From an uncultured Prevotella sp. (GTDB taxonomy: Bacteria; Bacteroidota; Bacteroidia; Bacteroidales; Bacteroidaceae), in NCBI GenBank assembly GCA_900543975.1, contig UQTI01000076.1, positions 1 to 12,938 of the forward strand: a stretch of 12,938 bases of DNA, read 5' to 3'. The translations under genes were made by a program, and so were the position numbers. Under the pieces are notes generated by a model. The model had not been told where the DNA came from. It was given only the letters and a program-made list of their open reading frames with translations, and made no database searches. Within the stretch, counting starts at the first letter, position 1. Each line of letters opens with the position of its first letter. Positions 7,261 through 12,938 of this stretch are shown here, piece by piece.

Positions 7261-8220
7261 TTAAAAGTCGTCACCGTCAACCGCCTCATGTGCGTGTCCA
7301 TATTGATAGGCGAGCGCCACAAGCATTGCAGCATAACCGATGTAGCAGACAAAAAGATAAAAAATGCCAGCGACATAAGTAAGGAAACCATACCATGGCG
7401 TGTTGACAAACGATGCGCTTGAAGATCCGTCTGCCACGAAATAGATTTTAACAAAGCTCAAGATCATCCATGGCAAACTGAGCGTGCCGCATACAATGCT
7501 GATGATGAGTCCAAAAACAAAGATCAAGGCTATTACGCCACGCCATGTCTTGAAACCATACAAAACGCCTTTTTTAAGTCCATTAAAGAATTTTGTCTCT
7601 TCAAACGAATATGCAGGTATCACCATCATCAATGGTGGAACGAGCATGAAAATGCTGCTATAAACCAATAACACTATAAACACGATGCCGCTTTCGCCAT
7701 TGCCTGCTATAGTTGTCGTGGCAACCAATACCACAAGGGCAACAAACAGCACCAACATCAATATGCCTATAAGCACCATGGCTCCAATGCTCTTCCATGC
7801 AGAACGCATCTGACGCATCATGAAAGGACGGAACTGGGTAAAGGTCATTTTGCTTAACTCTGCATACTGTGGTGTGCCGTCATCATTGGTGGAGTGGTAG
7901 AGACGCATGAGAGCATAGACAATGCTTATAAATAGTGCTGTGGCAACGAGGGAGAAGACAAACAGCGAGCAATAGTTAAGTACGAAGCCCACAATTGTGC
8001 TTGTGGCTGTCTTATCACCATCTTGAACATTTCCGTAGAACGATGAGATTAGTCCGTTGATGTTGAGAGCTTGAATGGCACACAATGGCAATAACACAAT
8101 GGCTAGCATCTTAAGAAGGATGCGCCAGTTGGAGGTTATAAAATTGGTCGTGTCATTAAACTTGTCGCTGAATGTTCGGCGGCAATAGAACGGTGGAATT
8201 TGGTGTTGTATGAAGCCCAT
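7261..8220 (-). CDS. Polytopic inner-membrane protein of unknown function (about six spans)
   Basis: This 319-residue protein is dominated by hydrophobic stretches at about residues 33-53, 76-107, 145-170, 177-203, 227-249 and 275-305. I read these as six transmembrane helices. The ends are soluble: FYCRRTFSDKFNDTTNFITS (11-30) leads into the first span, and the C-terminus closes with the acidic AVDGDDF. Between spans 2 and 3 is a soluble stretch with a charged RPFMMRQMRSAWKS. I cannot assign a named family with confidence. No catalytic signature or transporter motif is evident, and the layout recalls the membrane proteins encoded beside SpoIIM/RDD genes in other Bacteroidota. It lies 37 nt after the SpoIIM-like gene and 61 nt before DUF4129, with no terminator on either side, so it belongs to the operon. 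ATG 8220 is the chosen start. Confidence 0.8.
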   Translation of the reverse strand: MGFIQHQIPPFYCRRTFSDKFNDTTNFITSNWRILLKMLAIVLLPLCAIQALNINGLISSFYGNVQDGDKTATSTIVGFVLNYCSLFVFSLVATALFISIVYALMRLYHSTNDDGTPQYAELSKMTFTQFRPFMMRQMRSAWKSIGAMVLIGILMLVLFVALVVLVATTTIAGNGESGIVFIVLLVYSSIFMLVPPLMMVIPAYSFEETKFFNGLKKGVLYGFKTWRGVIALIFVFGLIISIVCGTLSLPWMILSFVKIYFVADGSSSASFVNTPWYGFLTYVAGIFYLFVCYIGYAAMLVALAYQYGHAHEAVDGDDF

Positions 8221-8257
8221 ATGCTATTGTTTTAATGTTAAACGTAAAATATTGGTT

Positions 8258-9223
8258 CTAACAAATGTCTGTGTTGTTCCTGTTTTTACAGTATGGCCAC
8301 ACCACATAGTAGCCAATAACAAACGCGAGCGAGAGCAGAATGAAGCTGAGACGCAGCATGTCGTTCATTTCTGTGTGGCGTGTAACATAACCTTCTATAA
8401 ATCCTGCAACGATGAACACAGGCACGGTGCCTACCACAATCTTCAGGCCACGCCGTGCCCCGCGTCTGAAAGCATAGAATCGGGAGTAGGTGCCAGGGAA
8501 AAGCCAACTGTTGCCTAACGCCAGTCCGGCTGCTCCAGCCACTATGATTGCTGATATCTCCAACGTGCCGTGCATAAACACAGCGAGAAGCGACTCTGTC
8601 AACAATGCATGTTGAGCGAAAAAGGTCTCAAAGCATCCTAACATTATACCGTTATAGAACAGTAAGATGGCAGAGAGAACGCTTGAAACGAGTCCCATAG
8701 CAAAGATGCGGAAAGCAACGCCAATATTGTTTATTGTGATGCCAAGAAACATAGAGCCTTGCGCACCGCCGTCATATACAGCCATCGGCTTACCGTCTTG
8801 AATGTTTTGTAGAGTCTGCTCCACATATCCGTCTCCAAGGATTATACGGCAGAAGTCGGGCTCCGCCATCTGTGAAACGATACCCACAGCAATGCTAAAG
8901 ACAAAAATGAGAAACGAAGCGAGCAATGTGCGACGCTCCTCCCACATGGTTTGTGGCACCTCTTTTGTCCAGAACGTTATCAGACGTGACCTCTTCTCGC
9001 GCTTGTTACGGTAGATCGCGTTATGAAGCATGGCTGCAAGAGAGTTTAGATAGAGCGTAATGCGCGCCTTGGGGTAGTGGGTGTAAGCAAAGGCCAAGTC
9101 GGAGGTGATGTCTGTATAGGCATCAGCAATATCATCGGGTGTCTCCTGATTGAGATCTTGGGCCATGATTTCTACATGTTCCCATTTCTCTATATTTTTC
9201 TGTATGAAGGAGAGTTCGTTCAT
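8258..9223 (-). CDS. SpoIIM-like (DUF95) membrane protein, first gene of the operon
   Basis: This 321-residue protein has a ~95-residue cytoplasmic N-terminus that is charged and helical (ELSFIQKNIEKWEHVEIM at the start). It then has hydrophobic spans at about 99-117, 166-190, 210-236, 262-280 and 292-310. The family signature is MHGTLEISAIIVAGAAGLALG (217-237), matching the HGxxE...AG core of stage II sporulation protein M homologues. In Bacillus, SpoIIM works with SpoIID and SpoIIP in peptidoglycan remodelling during engulfment. The present organism type does not sporulate, and no spoIID or spoIIP neighbour is in the window. The name therefore describes homology, not role. It is the first gene after a near-consensus promoter (9256-9286) and diverges from the RDD gene. 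SpoIIM-like and RDD genes are recurrent neighbours, which supports a shared membrane function. Confidence 0.88.
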   Translation of the reverse strand: MNELSFIQKNIEKWEHVEIMAQDLNQETPDDIADAYTDITSDLAFAYTHYPKARITLYLNSLAAMLHNAIYRNKREKRSRLITFWTKEVPQTMWEERRTLLASFLIFVFSIAVGIVSQMAEPDFCRIILGDGYVEQTLQNIQDGKPMAVYDGGAQGSMFLGITINNIGVAFRIFAMGLVSSVLSAILLFYNGIMLGCFETFFAQHALLTESLLAVFMHGTLEISAIIVAGAAGLALGNSWLFPGTYSRFYAFRRGARRGLKIVVGTVPVFIVAGFIEGYVTRHTEMNDMLRLSFILLSLAFVIGYYVVWPYCKNRNNTDIC

Positions 9224-9255
9224 TTTTCTGAAATAAAAATTGTTCTTTTAGGCAA

Positions 9256-9286
9256 CAAATTTAAATAAAAAAGTTAAATTTGCAAA
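9256..9286 (-). promoter_or_regulatory. Bacteroidota-type promoter for the SpoIIM-to-DUF58 operon
   Basis: Read on the minus strand, TTTG (9286-9283) is followed by exactly 19 nt and then TAAATTTG (9263-9256). This is a full match to the -33 TTTG / -7 TAnnTTTG pattern known from Bacteroides. The transcript would begin near 9250, giving a leader of about 26 nt to the ATG at 9223. Confidence 0.75.
9275..9282 (+). promoter_or_regulatory. -7 box of the RDD gene promoter, overlapping the divergent promoter
   Basis: TAAATTTG at 9275-9282 matches TAnnTTTG on the plus strand. I find no TTTG 19-21 nt upstream, so the -33 half is weak. It touches the -33 element of the opposite promoter (TTTGCAAA at 9279-9286). 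Transcription from here would start near 9289, which rules out the in-frame TTG at 9280 as a start codon. Confidence 0.55.
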
Positions 9287-9306
9287 CAAATTATTCAGAT
9301 TTTTGT

Positions 9307-10035
9307 ATGTCAGACATCACAACAAGCAATTTTGTTTGCATAGAGCAGACTCCAGCCTCTATAGGCGACCGTATCTTTGGGCGAATTATAGACATCATAA
9401 TACTTGTTGTCTATAATTATTCGGCTGCCACGTTTGTAAGCAAACTGCCATTGGATAGTGACGACATGTTGCGTTTGTTGCTTATCTTGGCATTATTGTT
9501 CTTGCCGGCAATAGGTTACACGTTCTTGGCAGAGATGCTCTTTAACGGACAGACAATTGGCAAATATGTAATGAAAACGCGTGTGGTGATGGCTGATGGC
9601 TCATCGCCGACCGTCGGCGCTCTCTTTTTGCGTTATGTGTGCGAGATGGTTGATCTTTGGATGGGTTTCGTTGGCATTATATTTATAATGTGCACCAAGC
9701 GTCATCAACGGCTTGGTGACCTTGCGGCTAGCACTATGGTCGTAAAGACTGAAGACACAGAGCACATGCGCATTACCATTCATGAGTTCGACTATGCCCG
9801 TCGTGGCTACACTCCAACATACGCCAATGCCACTCGTCTCACATCACGACAGGCAGACATCTTGCGACGTGCAGTAGCTGATGACAGTAAAACGGATGAA
9901 CGTCGTATTGATGCTCTTGCCGAAAAAGTGGCGCATCTGCTGTCGCTTGATGATGAATCATGGCGTTACGACGGTCGCACTTTCTTGCAAACTGTCCTTA
10001 ACGACTATATGTATCTTACACAAATCGGCCAATAA
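9307..10035 (+). CDS. RDD-family membrane protein
   Basis: This 242-residue protein starts at ATG 9307. The frame stays open up to a TTG at 9280, but that codon lies inside the -7 box, so I rejected it. The RDD domain fills the first ~150 residues: ASIGDRIFGRIIDIIIL (18-34) with the signature Arg and Asp, then NGQTIGKYVMKTRVV and, near the domain end, RHQRLGDLAASTMVV. Hydrophobic spans cover about 27-45, 56-78 and 112-127. The remaining ~90 residues are soluble, charged and cytoplasmic, and contain LTSRQADILRRAVAD and LAEKVAHLLSL. RDD proteins are small membrane proteins with no single agreed function; some affect ion exchange or antiport. Divergence from the SpoIIM-like gene suggests a part in the same membrane module. 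The stop codon is built into the following terminator stem. Confidence 0.88.
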   Translation: MSDITTSNFVCIEQTPASIGDRIFGRIIDIIILVVYNYSAATFVSKLPLDSDDMLRLLLILALLFLPAIGYTFLAEMLFNGQTIGKYVMKTRVVMADGSSPTVGALFLRYVCEMVDLWMGFVGIIFIMCTKRHQRLGDLAASTMVVKTEDTEHMRITIHEFDYARRGYTPTYANATRLTSRQADILRRAVADDSKTDERRIDALAEKVAHLLSLDDESWRYDGRTFLQTVLNDYMYLTQIGQ

Positions 10036-10071
10036 GAGTTGCTTGTGTGGTGCAATTCTTATTGGCCGATT
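10023..10071. terminator. Bidirectional terminator between the RDD and SulP genes
   Basis: AATCGGCCAATAAGA (10023-10037) and TCTTATTGGCCGATT (10057-10071) are perfectly complementary over 15 bp. The stem continues 5 bp inward (GTTGC with GCAAT, one G-T wobble) around a 9-nt loop. It serves both convergent genes. The RDD stop TAA (10033-10035) is inside the left arm. The flanks are AT-rich but have only short T-runs. Confidence 0.8.
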
Positions 10072-10100
10072 GATATTTATCTTAATTAGCGCTTTGTGTC

Positions 10101-11795
10101 TTATTCTTTTACAGGCATGCTGTCAACAATCTCCTTGGCTTTTGCAAGAGCCACATTGATATGAGGACAGATGTTTTCTGAACCTATCAGGGCGTTAAAA
10201 CCAGCGTGTTCAAGGACGGCGTGAACCTTTGGGTTTACACCTGAAAGCACGATCTGTATGCCCTCGTTCTTGCTTATCGTACATAGGTTCATGAGGTTAT
10301 GAATGCCTGTGGAATCGACAAACGGCACCTTACGCATGCGGATGATGCGCACCTTGGGACGGTCGCCAAATGCCGCCATGACCTCCTCAAACTTGTTGCC
10401 CGCACCAAAGAAGTAAGGGCCGTTTATCTCATACACCTCAACGCCTTTCGGGATGAGAAGATGCTCGTTGTTCTCAAGCTTGAGATCTGTCTCATCGTTG
10501 GGGTCAATCTCATCGAGGATGGCTTTCACGTCTGTGGTCTCTGCCATTCGTTTCATGAACAGCAGACAAGCAATGATCAGTCCCACCTCAATGGCTACGG
10601 TGAGGTCGAAGATGATGGTGAGGAAGAACGTTATGAGCAACACCGAAACATCGCTCTTGGGGTTCTTTGTCAACATGAGGAAGGAGCGCCAACCGCTCAT
10701 GCCATAGCTCACAACCACAAGAACTCCTGCAAGACATGCCATGGGGATGTATTGTGCTAAGGGCATGAGGAAGAGGAAGATGAGAAGCAGCACAACGGCA
10801 TGTATAATGCCTGCAACAGGCGTGCGTCCACCATTGTTGATGTTGGTCATTGTTCGTGCAATGGCTCCAGTGGCCGGTATGCCGCCAAAGAGAGGTGTGC
10901 AGAGGTTTGCAATGCCCTGGCCTATAAGCTCTGTGTTAGAGTCGTGGTGGTCTCCAATCACACCGTCGGCCACGGTGGCAGAGAGCAGACTCTCTATGGC
11001 ACCAAGGATAGCAATGGTGAGAGCTGGAGGAACGAGGCTCTTTATCACCTCCCATGACATGGCAGGCAATGTTGCTTCTGGTAGTTCGGAGTTTATTCTG
11101 AATCGGTCGCCGATAGTTTCAATGGATGTTATGCCGCAGTAGTTTTTAAGCACCAAAGCTGCGATGGTCATGACAATAATGGCTATCAGAGAACCTGGAA
11201 TCTTTTTGCTGAACCGTGGCGTTATTGCAATGATGACGATGCTTACCAAACCAATAACTGTAGTCCAAAGGTCTGCTGTGGTCATGTGTTGGAAATAAGC
11301 AATCCATTTCTCTACAAACTCTGAAGGCACGGTGTCCATGGTCAGGCCAAAAAGATCCTTTATCTGTGTTGTGAATATTGTCACGGCGATACCGCTCGTA
11401 AAGCCGACAACAATGGGGTAGGGGATATACTTGATGATGGTTCCTAAGCGTAACAAGCCGAAGAGGATGAGAAACACACCTGCCATTAATGTGGCGATGG
11501 TCAGTCCGCTCATGCCAAACTTCTGTATAATGCCGTAGATTATAATGATGAACGCACCTGTTGGTCCGCCAATCTGAACTTTGCTGCCACCAAAAACAGA
11601 TATAATGAATCCTGCTACAATGGCTGTTATGATACCTTTCTCTGGAGACACGCCTGAGGCGATGCCAAAGGCGATGGCGAGCGGAAGGGCTACGATGCCG
11701 ACAATGATGCCAGCCATAATGTCAGAGGTGAGAGTCTTCTTGTTGTAGTTTTTCAAACAACTGAAAAACTTTGGCTTGAATGTTAATGCTTTCAT
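10101..11795 (-). CDS. SulP-family anion permease with C-terminal STAS domain
   Basis: This 564-residue protein has the standard SulP/SLC26 length and order. A multi-span membrane core fills residues ~22-415. It holds IVGIVALPLAIAFGIASG (31-48), QIGGPTGAF (74-82), the IPYPIVVGFTSGIA stretch (124-137), GAIESLLSATVAD (265-277) and GGIPATGAIARTMTN (304-318). The cytoplasmic STAS domain (about 450-555) contains VPFVDSTGIHNL (490-501), with the conserved DSTG loop that in anti-sigma antagonists carries the phosphorylated serine. SulP proteins carry sulfate, bicarbonate or dicarboxylates across the inner membrane, often with Na+ or H+. The substrate cannot be read from the sequence, and no carbonic anhydrase or sulfur assimilation gene is adjacent to settle it. 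It is a single-gene transcript with its own promoter (11923-11930), a ~120-nt leader and a terminator shared with the RDD gene. ATG 11795 fits the family start. Confidence 0.93.
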   Translation of the reverse strand: MKALTFKPKFFSCLKNYNKKTLTSDIMAGIIVGIVALPLAIAFGIASGVSPEKGIITAIVAGFIISVFGGSKVQIGGPTGAFIIIIYGIIQKFGMSGLTIATLMAGVFLILFGLLRLGTIIKYIPYPIVVGFTSGIAVTIFTTQIKDLFGLTMDTVPSEFVEKWIAYFQHMTTADLWTTVIGLVSIVIIAITPRFSKKIPGSLIAIIVMTIAALVLKNYCGITSIETIGDRFRINSELPEATLPAMSWEVIKSLVPPALTIAILGAIESLLSATVADGVIGDHHDSNTELIGQGIANLCTPLFGGIPATGAIARTMTNINNGGRTPVAGIIHAVVLLLIFLFLMPLAQYIPMACLAGVLVVVSYGMSGWRSFLMLTKNPKSDVSVLLITFFLTIIFDLTVAIEVGLIIACLLFMKRMAETTDVKAILDEIDPNDETDLKLENNEHLLIPKGVEVYEINGPYFFGAGNKFEEVMAAFGDRPKVRIIRMRKVPFVDSTGIHNLMNLCTISKNEGIQIVLSGVNPKVHAVLEHAGFNALIGSENICPHINVALAKAKEIVDSMPVKE

Positions 11796-11884
11796 CCTTT
11801 TCTTTTGTTTGTTAAGAAGGTAAGTGTGTTAGGCTTGCCTTTAGTTTGAATCCTGAAATTTTTTTGTTCTATTTGCTTTTTTCG

Positions 11885-11911
11885 GAAAACAGCTAATAAC
11901 GTGCTGTTTTC
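11885..11911 (-). other. Hairpin at the 5' end of the SulP leader
   Basis: GAAAACAGC (11885-11893) and GCTGTTTTC (11903-11911) form a perfect 9-bp stem with a 9-nt loop. With the -7 box at 11923-11930, the minus-strand transcript would start near 11917, so the stem begins about six nt from the RNA 5' end. No T-run follows on either strand, so it is not a terminator. A role as a 5' stabiliser is inferred. Confidence 0.5.
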
Positions 11912-11922
11912 GATGATGGATG

Positions 11923-11930
11923 CAAAGGTA
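11923..11930 (-). promoter_or_regulatory. -7 box of the SulP promoter
   Basis: On the minus strand TACCTTTG (11930-11923) matches TAnnTTTG, followed by C as often seen in Bacteroidota. No good TTTG is found 19-21 nt upstream. The resulting leader is about 120 nt. Confidence 0.55.
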
Positions 11931-12038
11931 CGGCTTTTATTCTTAAAAGAAGAAATAAAACGGGCTTTTTGTTAAAAAAGTTTATCTTTCTTTATTTAGG
12001 TTAAGGAAAACAGTGTTTATGCTGTCTATAAGATATGC

Positions 12039-12102
12039 AAACGGCAATAGATAAAATGAGGGACTGCGTGATAATAGCCCACTTTTATCTGTTGCCGTTT
12101 TT
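12039..12102. terminator. Large hairpin in the SulP-mscL intergenic region, candidate mscL terminator
   Basis: AAACGGCAATAGATAAAA (12039-12056) pairs with TTTTATCTGTTGCCGTTT (12083-12100) over 18 bp with one exception. That exception is a G-U wobble if transcribed on the plus strand but an A-C mismatch on the minus strand. Inside, GGG and CCC extend the stem after small bulges. On the plus strand it ends in TTTTT (12098-12102); on the minus strand only TTT follows. Position, 135 nt past the mscL stop, suggests it ends that transcript, although the base pairing favours plus-strand RNA. Confidence 0.55.
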
Positions 12103-12234
12103 AGAATCTTTTTCTATAGAGTAAGATGTATCGAAAAGTCTTACATATATAATAAGGTGAAAATATATAATTTTTTTTCTTCTTTTATTCTTCAAGCTCA
12201 ATATGTTTATATAATGATATTTGTCTTGCTGTTT

Positions 12235-12663
12235 TTACTTCTTGTCTTTCAGCAGATCGCGAATCTCGGCCAACAGCTTCTCTTCGTTAGAGGGCTCAGG
12301 GGCAGGAGCAGGCTTTTGCTCTGTTTCAACATTGTTCTTACGAGCCAAACGGTTTATACCCTTGACAAGCATGAAGACGCAGAAGGCAATGATGATGAAG
12401 TCGAAGAGTGTTTGAATGAAATTGCCATAGTTGATGGTGGCAGGGGCAAGCTTTTCTATGCCCATATCTACTGAAGGCAATGTGAACTTCAAATCTGCGA
12501 AATTGACACCGCCGATGAGCCATCCGATGGGAGGCATTATGATGTCGTCAACGATTGATGATACAATCTTTCCGAATGCACCGCCTATAATTACACCGAC
12601 GGCCATGTCTACAGCGTTGCCTTTTACAGCAAACTCCTTAAACTCATTGATAAATTTGCTCAT
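12235..12663 (-). CDS. mscL: Large-conductance mechanosensitive channel MscL
   Basis: This 142-residue protein fits the usual MscL length. It begins MSKFINEFKEFAVKGNAVDM, continues with the first membrane helix (about 15-45) carrying AVGVIIGGAFGKIVSSIVDD, and then IIMPPIG. A short periplasmic loop (about 52-75) and the second helix (about 78-102, NFIQTLFDFIIIAFCVFMLV) follow. After a Pro/Glu/Ala-rich linker (116-126) comes the C-terminal amphipathic helix EEKLLAEIRDLLKD. MscL forms a homopentamer in the inner membrane and opens under high tension to release solutes on hypo-osmotic shock. The frame is open further upstream to an ATG at 12768. I chose ATG 12663 because homologues start at MSKF-like sequence and the -7 box lies at 12703-12710. 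It is a single-gene transcript, diverging from gapA. It is complete, with nothing unusual. Confidence 0.95.
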   Translation of the reverse strand: MSKFINEFKEFAVKGNAVDMAVGVIIGGAFGKIVSSIVDDIIMPPIGWLIGGVNFADLKFTLPSVDMGIEKLAPATINYGNFIQTLFDFIIIAFCVFMLVKGINRLARKNNVETEQKPAPAPEPSNEEKLLAEIRDLLKDKK

Positions 12664-12702
12664 GTCTAAACTTTTTATATTATTTAATACTTTATTTCGC
12701 TG

Positions 12703-12710
12703 CAAATATA
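12703..12710 (-). promoter_or_regulatory. -7 box of the mscL promoter
   Basis: Minus-strand TATATTTG (12710-12703) matches TAnnTTTG and gives a leader of about 35 nt before ATG 12663. The -33 half is not recognisable. It stands back to back with the plus-strand box at 12723-12730. Confidence 0.55.
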
Positions 12711-12722
12711 GAAAATATTTTG

Positions 12723-12730
12723 TAACTTTG
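12723..12730 (+). promoter_or_regulatory. -7 box of a gapA promoter
   Basis: TAACTTTG followed by C matches TAnnTTTG on the plus strand and would give a leader of about 135 nt. A nearer alternative is TTTG (12799-12802) with 19 nt to TAATATTA (12822-12829). That one matches four of six fixed bases and would give a leader of about 36 nt. I cannot tell which is used, and both may be. Confidence 0.5.
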
Positions 12731-12775
12731 CGGGCGAATAGAGGAAAAAAGGGTGTTCTTGAGTACATTTTTTAT

Positions 12776-12789
12776 ACATGATCTCATGT
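12776..12789. repeat. 14-bp dyad in the gapA upstream region
   Basis: ACATGA (12776-12781) and TCATGT (12784-12789) are perfect inverted arms separated by TC. The centre is too short for a good RNA hairpin, so a DNA-binding dimer site is the more natural reading. It lies between the distal -7 box and gapA. It could be chance. Confidence 0.3.
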
Positions 12790-12871
12790 GAATGTTCTTT
12801 TGAATGCTTAAATTAAACTGATAATATTAATAAATAAGGTAACATTTAACCCTTTAAAATTTATAAACAAA

Positions 12872-12938
12872 ATGATTAAAGTAGGTATTAACGGATTTGG
12901 CCGTATCGGTCGTTTCGTATTCCGTTCTACAGTTGAGG
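12872..12938 (+). CDS. gapA: Glyceraldehyde-3-phosphate dehydrogenase, N-terminal 22 residues; 3' end outside window
   Basis: The frame from ATG 12872 reads MIKVGINGFGRIGRFVFRST and runs off the window end. The GINGFGRIGR block is the N-terminal Rossmann-fold glycine motif of GAPDH, which binds NAD(P)+. The enzyme converts glyceraldehyde-3-phosphate, NAD+ and phosphate to 1,3-bisphosphoglycerate in glycolysis, in the cytoplasm. The start is at the expected distance from the motif. The leader is A/T-rich (TTATAAACAAA just before ATG), typical of well-expressed Bacteroidota genes, without a Shine-Dalgarno sequence. Upstream lie two possible promoters and a 14-bp dyad. The catalytic Cys/His region is outside the window, so the type (NAD or NADP) and integrity cannot be judged. 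Confidence 0.93.
   Translation, partial: MIKVGINGFGRIGRFVFRSTVE

Larger units (their letters stand above)
11796..12234. other. 439-bp gene-free region between SulP and mscL
   Basis: This AT-rich stretch holds the SulP leader and promoter (to 11930), a leader hairpin (11885-11911), a 10-bp dyad AGGCTTGCCT (11831-11840) and the large hairpin at 12039-12102. It also has a pyrimidine-rich stretch after the mscL stop with eight T residues near 12171-12180. I see no credible gene. The best small frame (12035-12124, +) coincides with the hairpin and looks like chance. Confidence 0.6.

Noticed and set aside
9280..9306. TTG at 9280 as start of the RDD protein, adding nine residues
   Set aside because: The TTG is part of the TAAATTTG -7 box, so it would not be transcribed. 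ATG 9307 gives a normal RDD N-terminus.
11831..11840. AGGCTTGCCT dyad as a transcription terminator or riboswitch element
   Set aside because: The arms are only 4 bp with a 2-nt centre and no T-run, and no known riboswitch core is visible in the SulP leader.
12035..12124. A 29-codon plus-strand frame starting MQTAIDKMRD
   Set aside because: It coincides with both arms of the hairpin at 12039-12100, which explains the sequence. It has no leader signal and ends shortly after the stem.
12664..12768. Upstream ATG at 12768 for mscL, adding 35 residues
   Set aside because: The extension spans the promoter, is not MscL-like, and homologues begin at the MSKF-like sequence encoded from 12663.

Overview
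The window looks like chromosome of a Bacteroidota bacterium, most likely Prevotella-like. The reasons are several Bacteroidota-type -7 boxes (TAnnTTTG), A-rich leaders with few Shine-Dalgarno sequences, and families typical of that phylum (DUF2723, DUF4350 and DUF4129 next to MoxR/DUF58). The genus is an inference. I see no phage, insertion sequence, CRISPR, tRNA or rRNA, and no base composition shift suggesting recent transfer. The genes are mostly housekeeping or cell-envelope genes.

Layout. Positions 1-1194 (+) hold the C-terminal part of a DUF2723 (TMEM260-like) membrane glycosyltransferase, followed at 1255-1866 (+) by a short NodB-fold polysaccharide deacetylase. A hairpin and T-run (1898-1966) separates these from an unrecognised 244-residue protein (2038-2772, +). 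That gene meets the next operon tail to tail, with both stop codons inside one palindromic octamer. The minus strand from 9223 down to 2765 is a six-gene envelope operon: SpoIIM-like protein, six-span membrane protein, DUF4129, DUF4350, MoxR AAA+ ATPase and DUF58. An RDD-family membrane protein (9307-10035, +) diverges from its head. The two transcripts start from overlapping back-to-back promoters in an 84-bp gap.

A long symmetrical hairpin (10023-10071) lies between the RDD gene and a convergent SulP-family anion permease with a C-terminal STAS domain (10101-11795, -). Upstream of SulP is a 439-bp gene-free stretch holding the SulP promoter, a leader hairpin and another large hairpin. Then come mscL (12235-12663, -) and, diverging from it, the first 22 codons of gapA (12872 to the window end, +).

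How the genes may work together. The MoxR-DUF58-DUF4129-DUF4350-SpoIIM-RDD set is the part closest to an undescribed system. Its parts are named families that commonly co-occur, but its biochemical job is not settled to my knowledge. The sequence suggests a MoxR ATPase acting on a vWA-like DUF58 partner at an inner-membrane assembly built from the DUF4129, DUF4350, SpoIIM-like, six-span and RDD proteins. SulP and MscL are independent single-gene transport functions. gapA starts a central-metabolism transcript.
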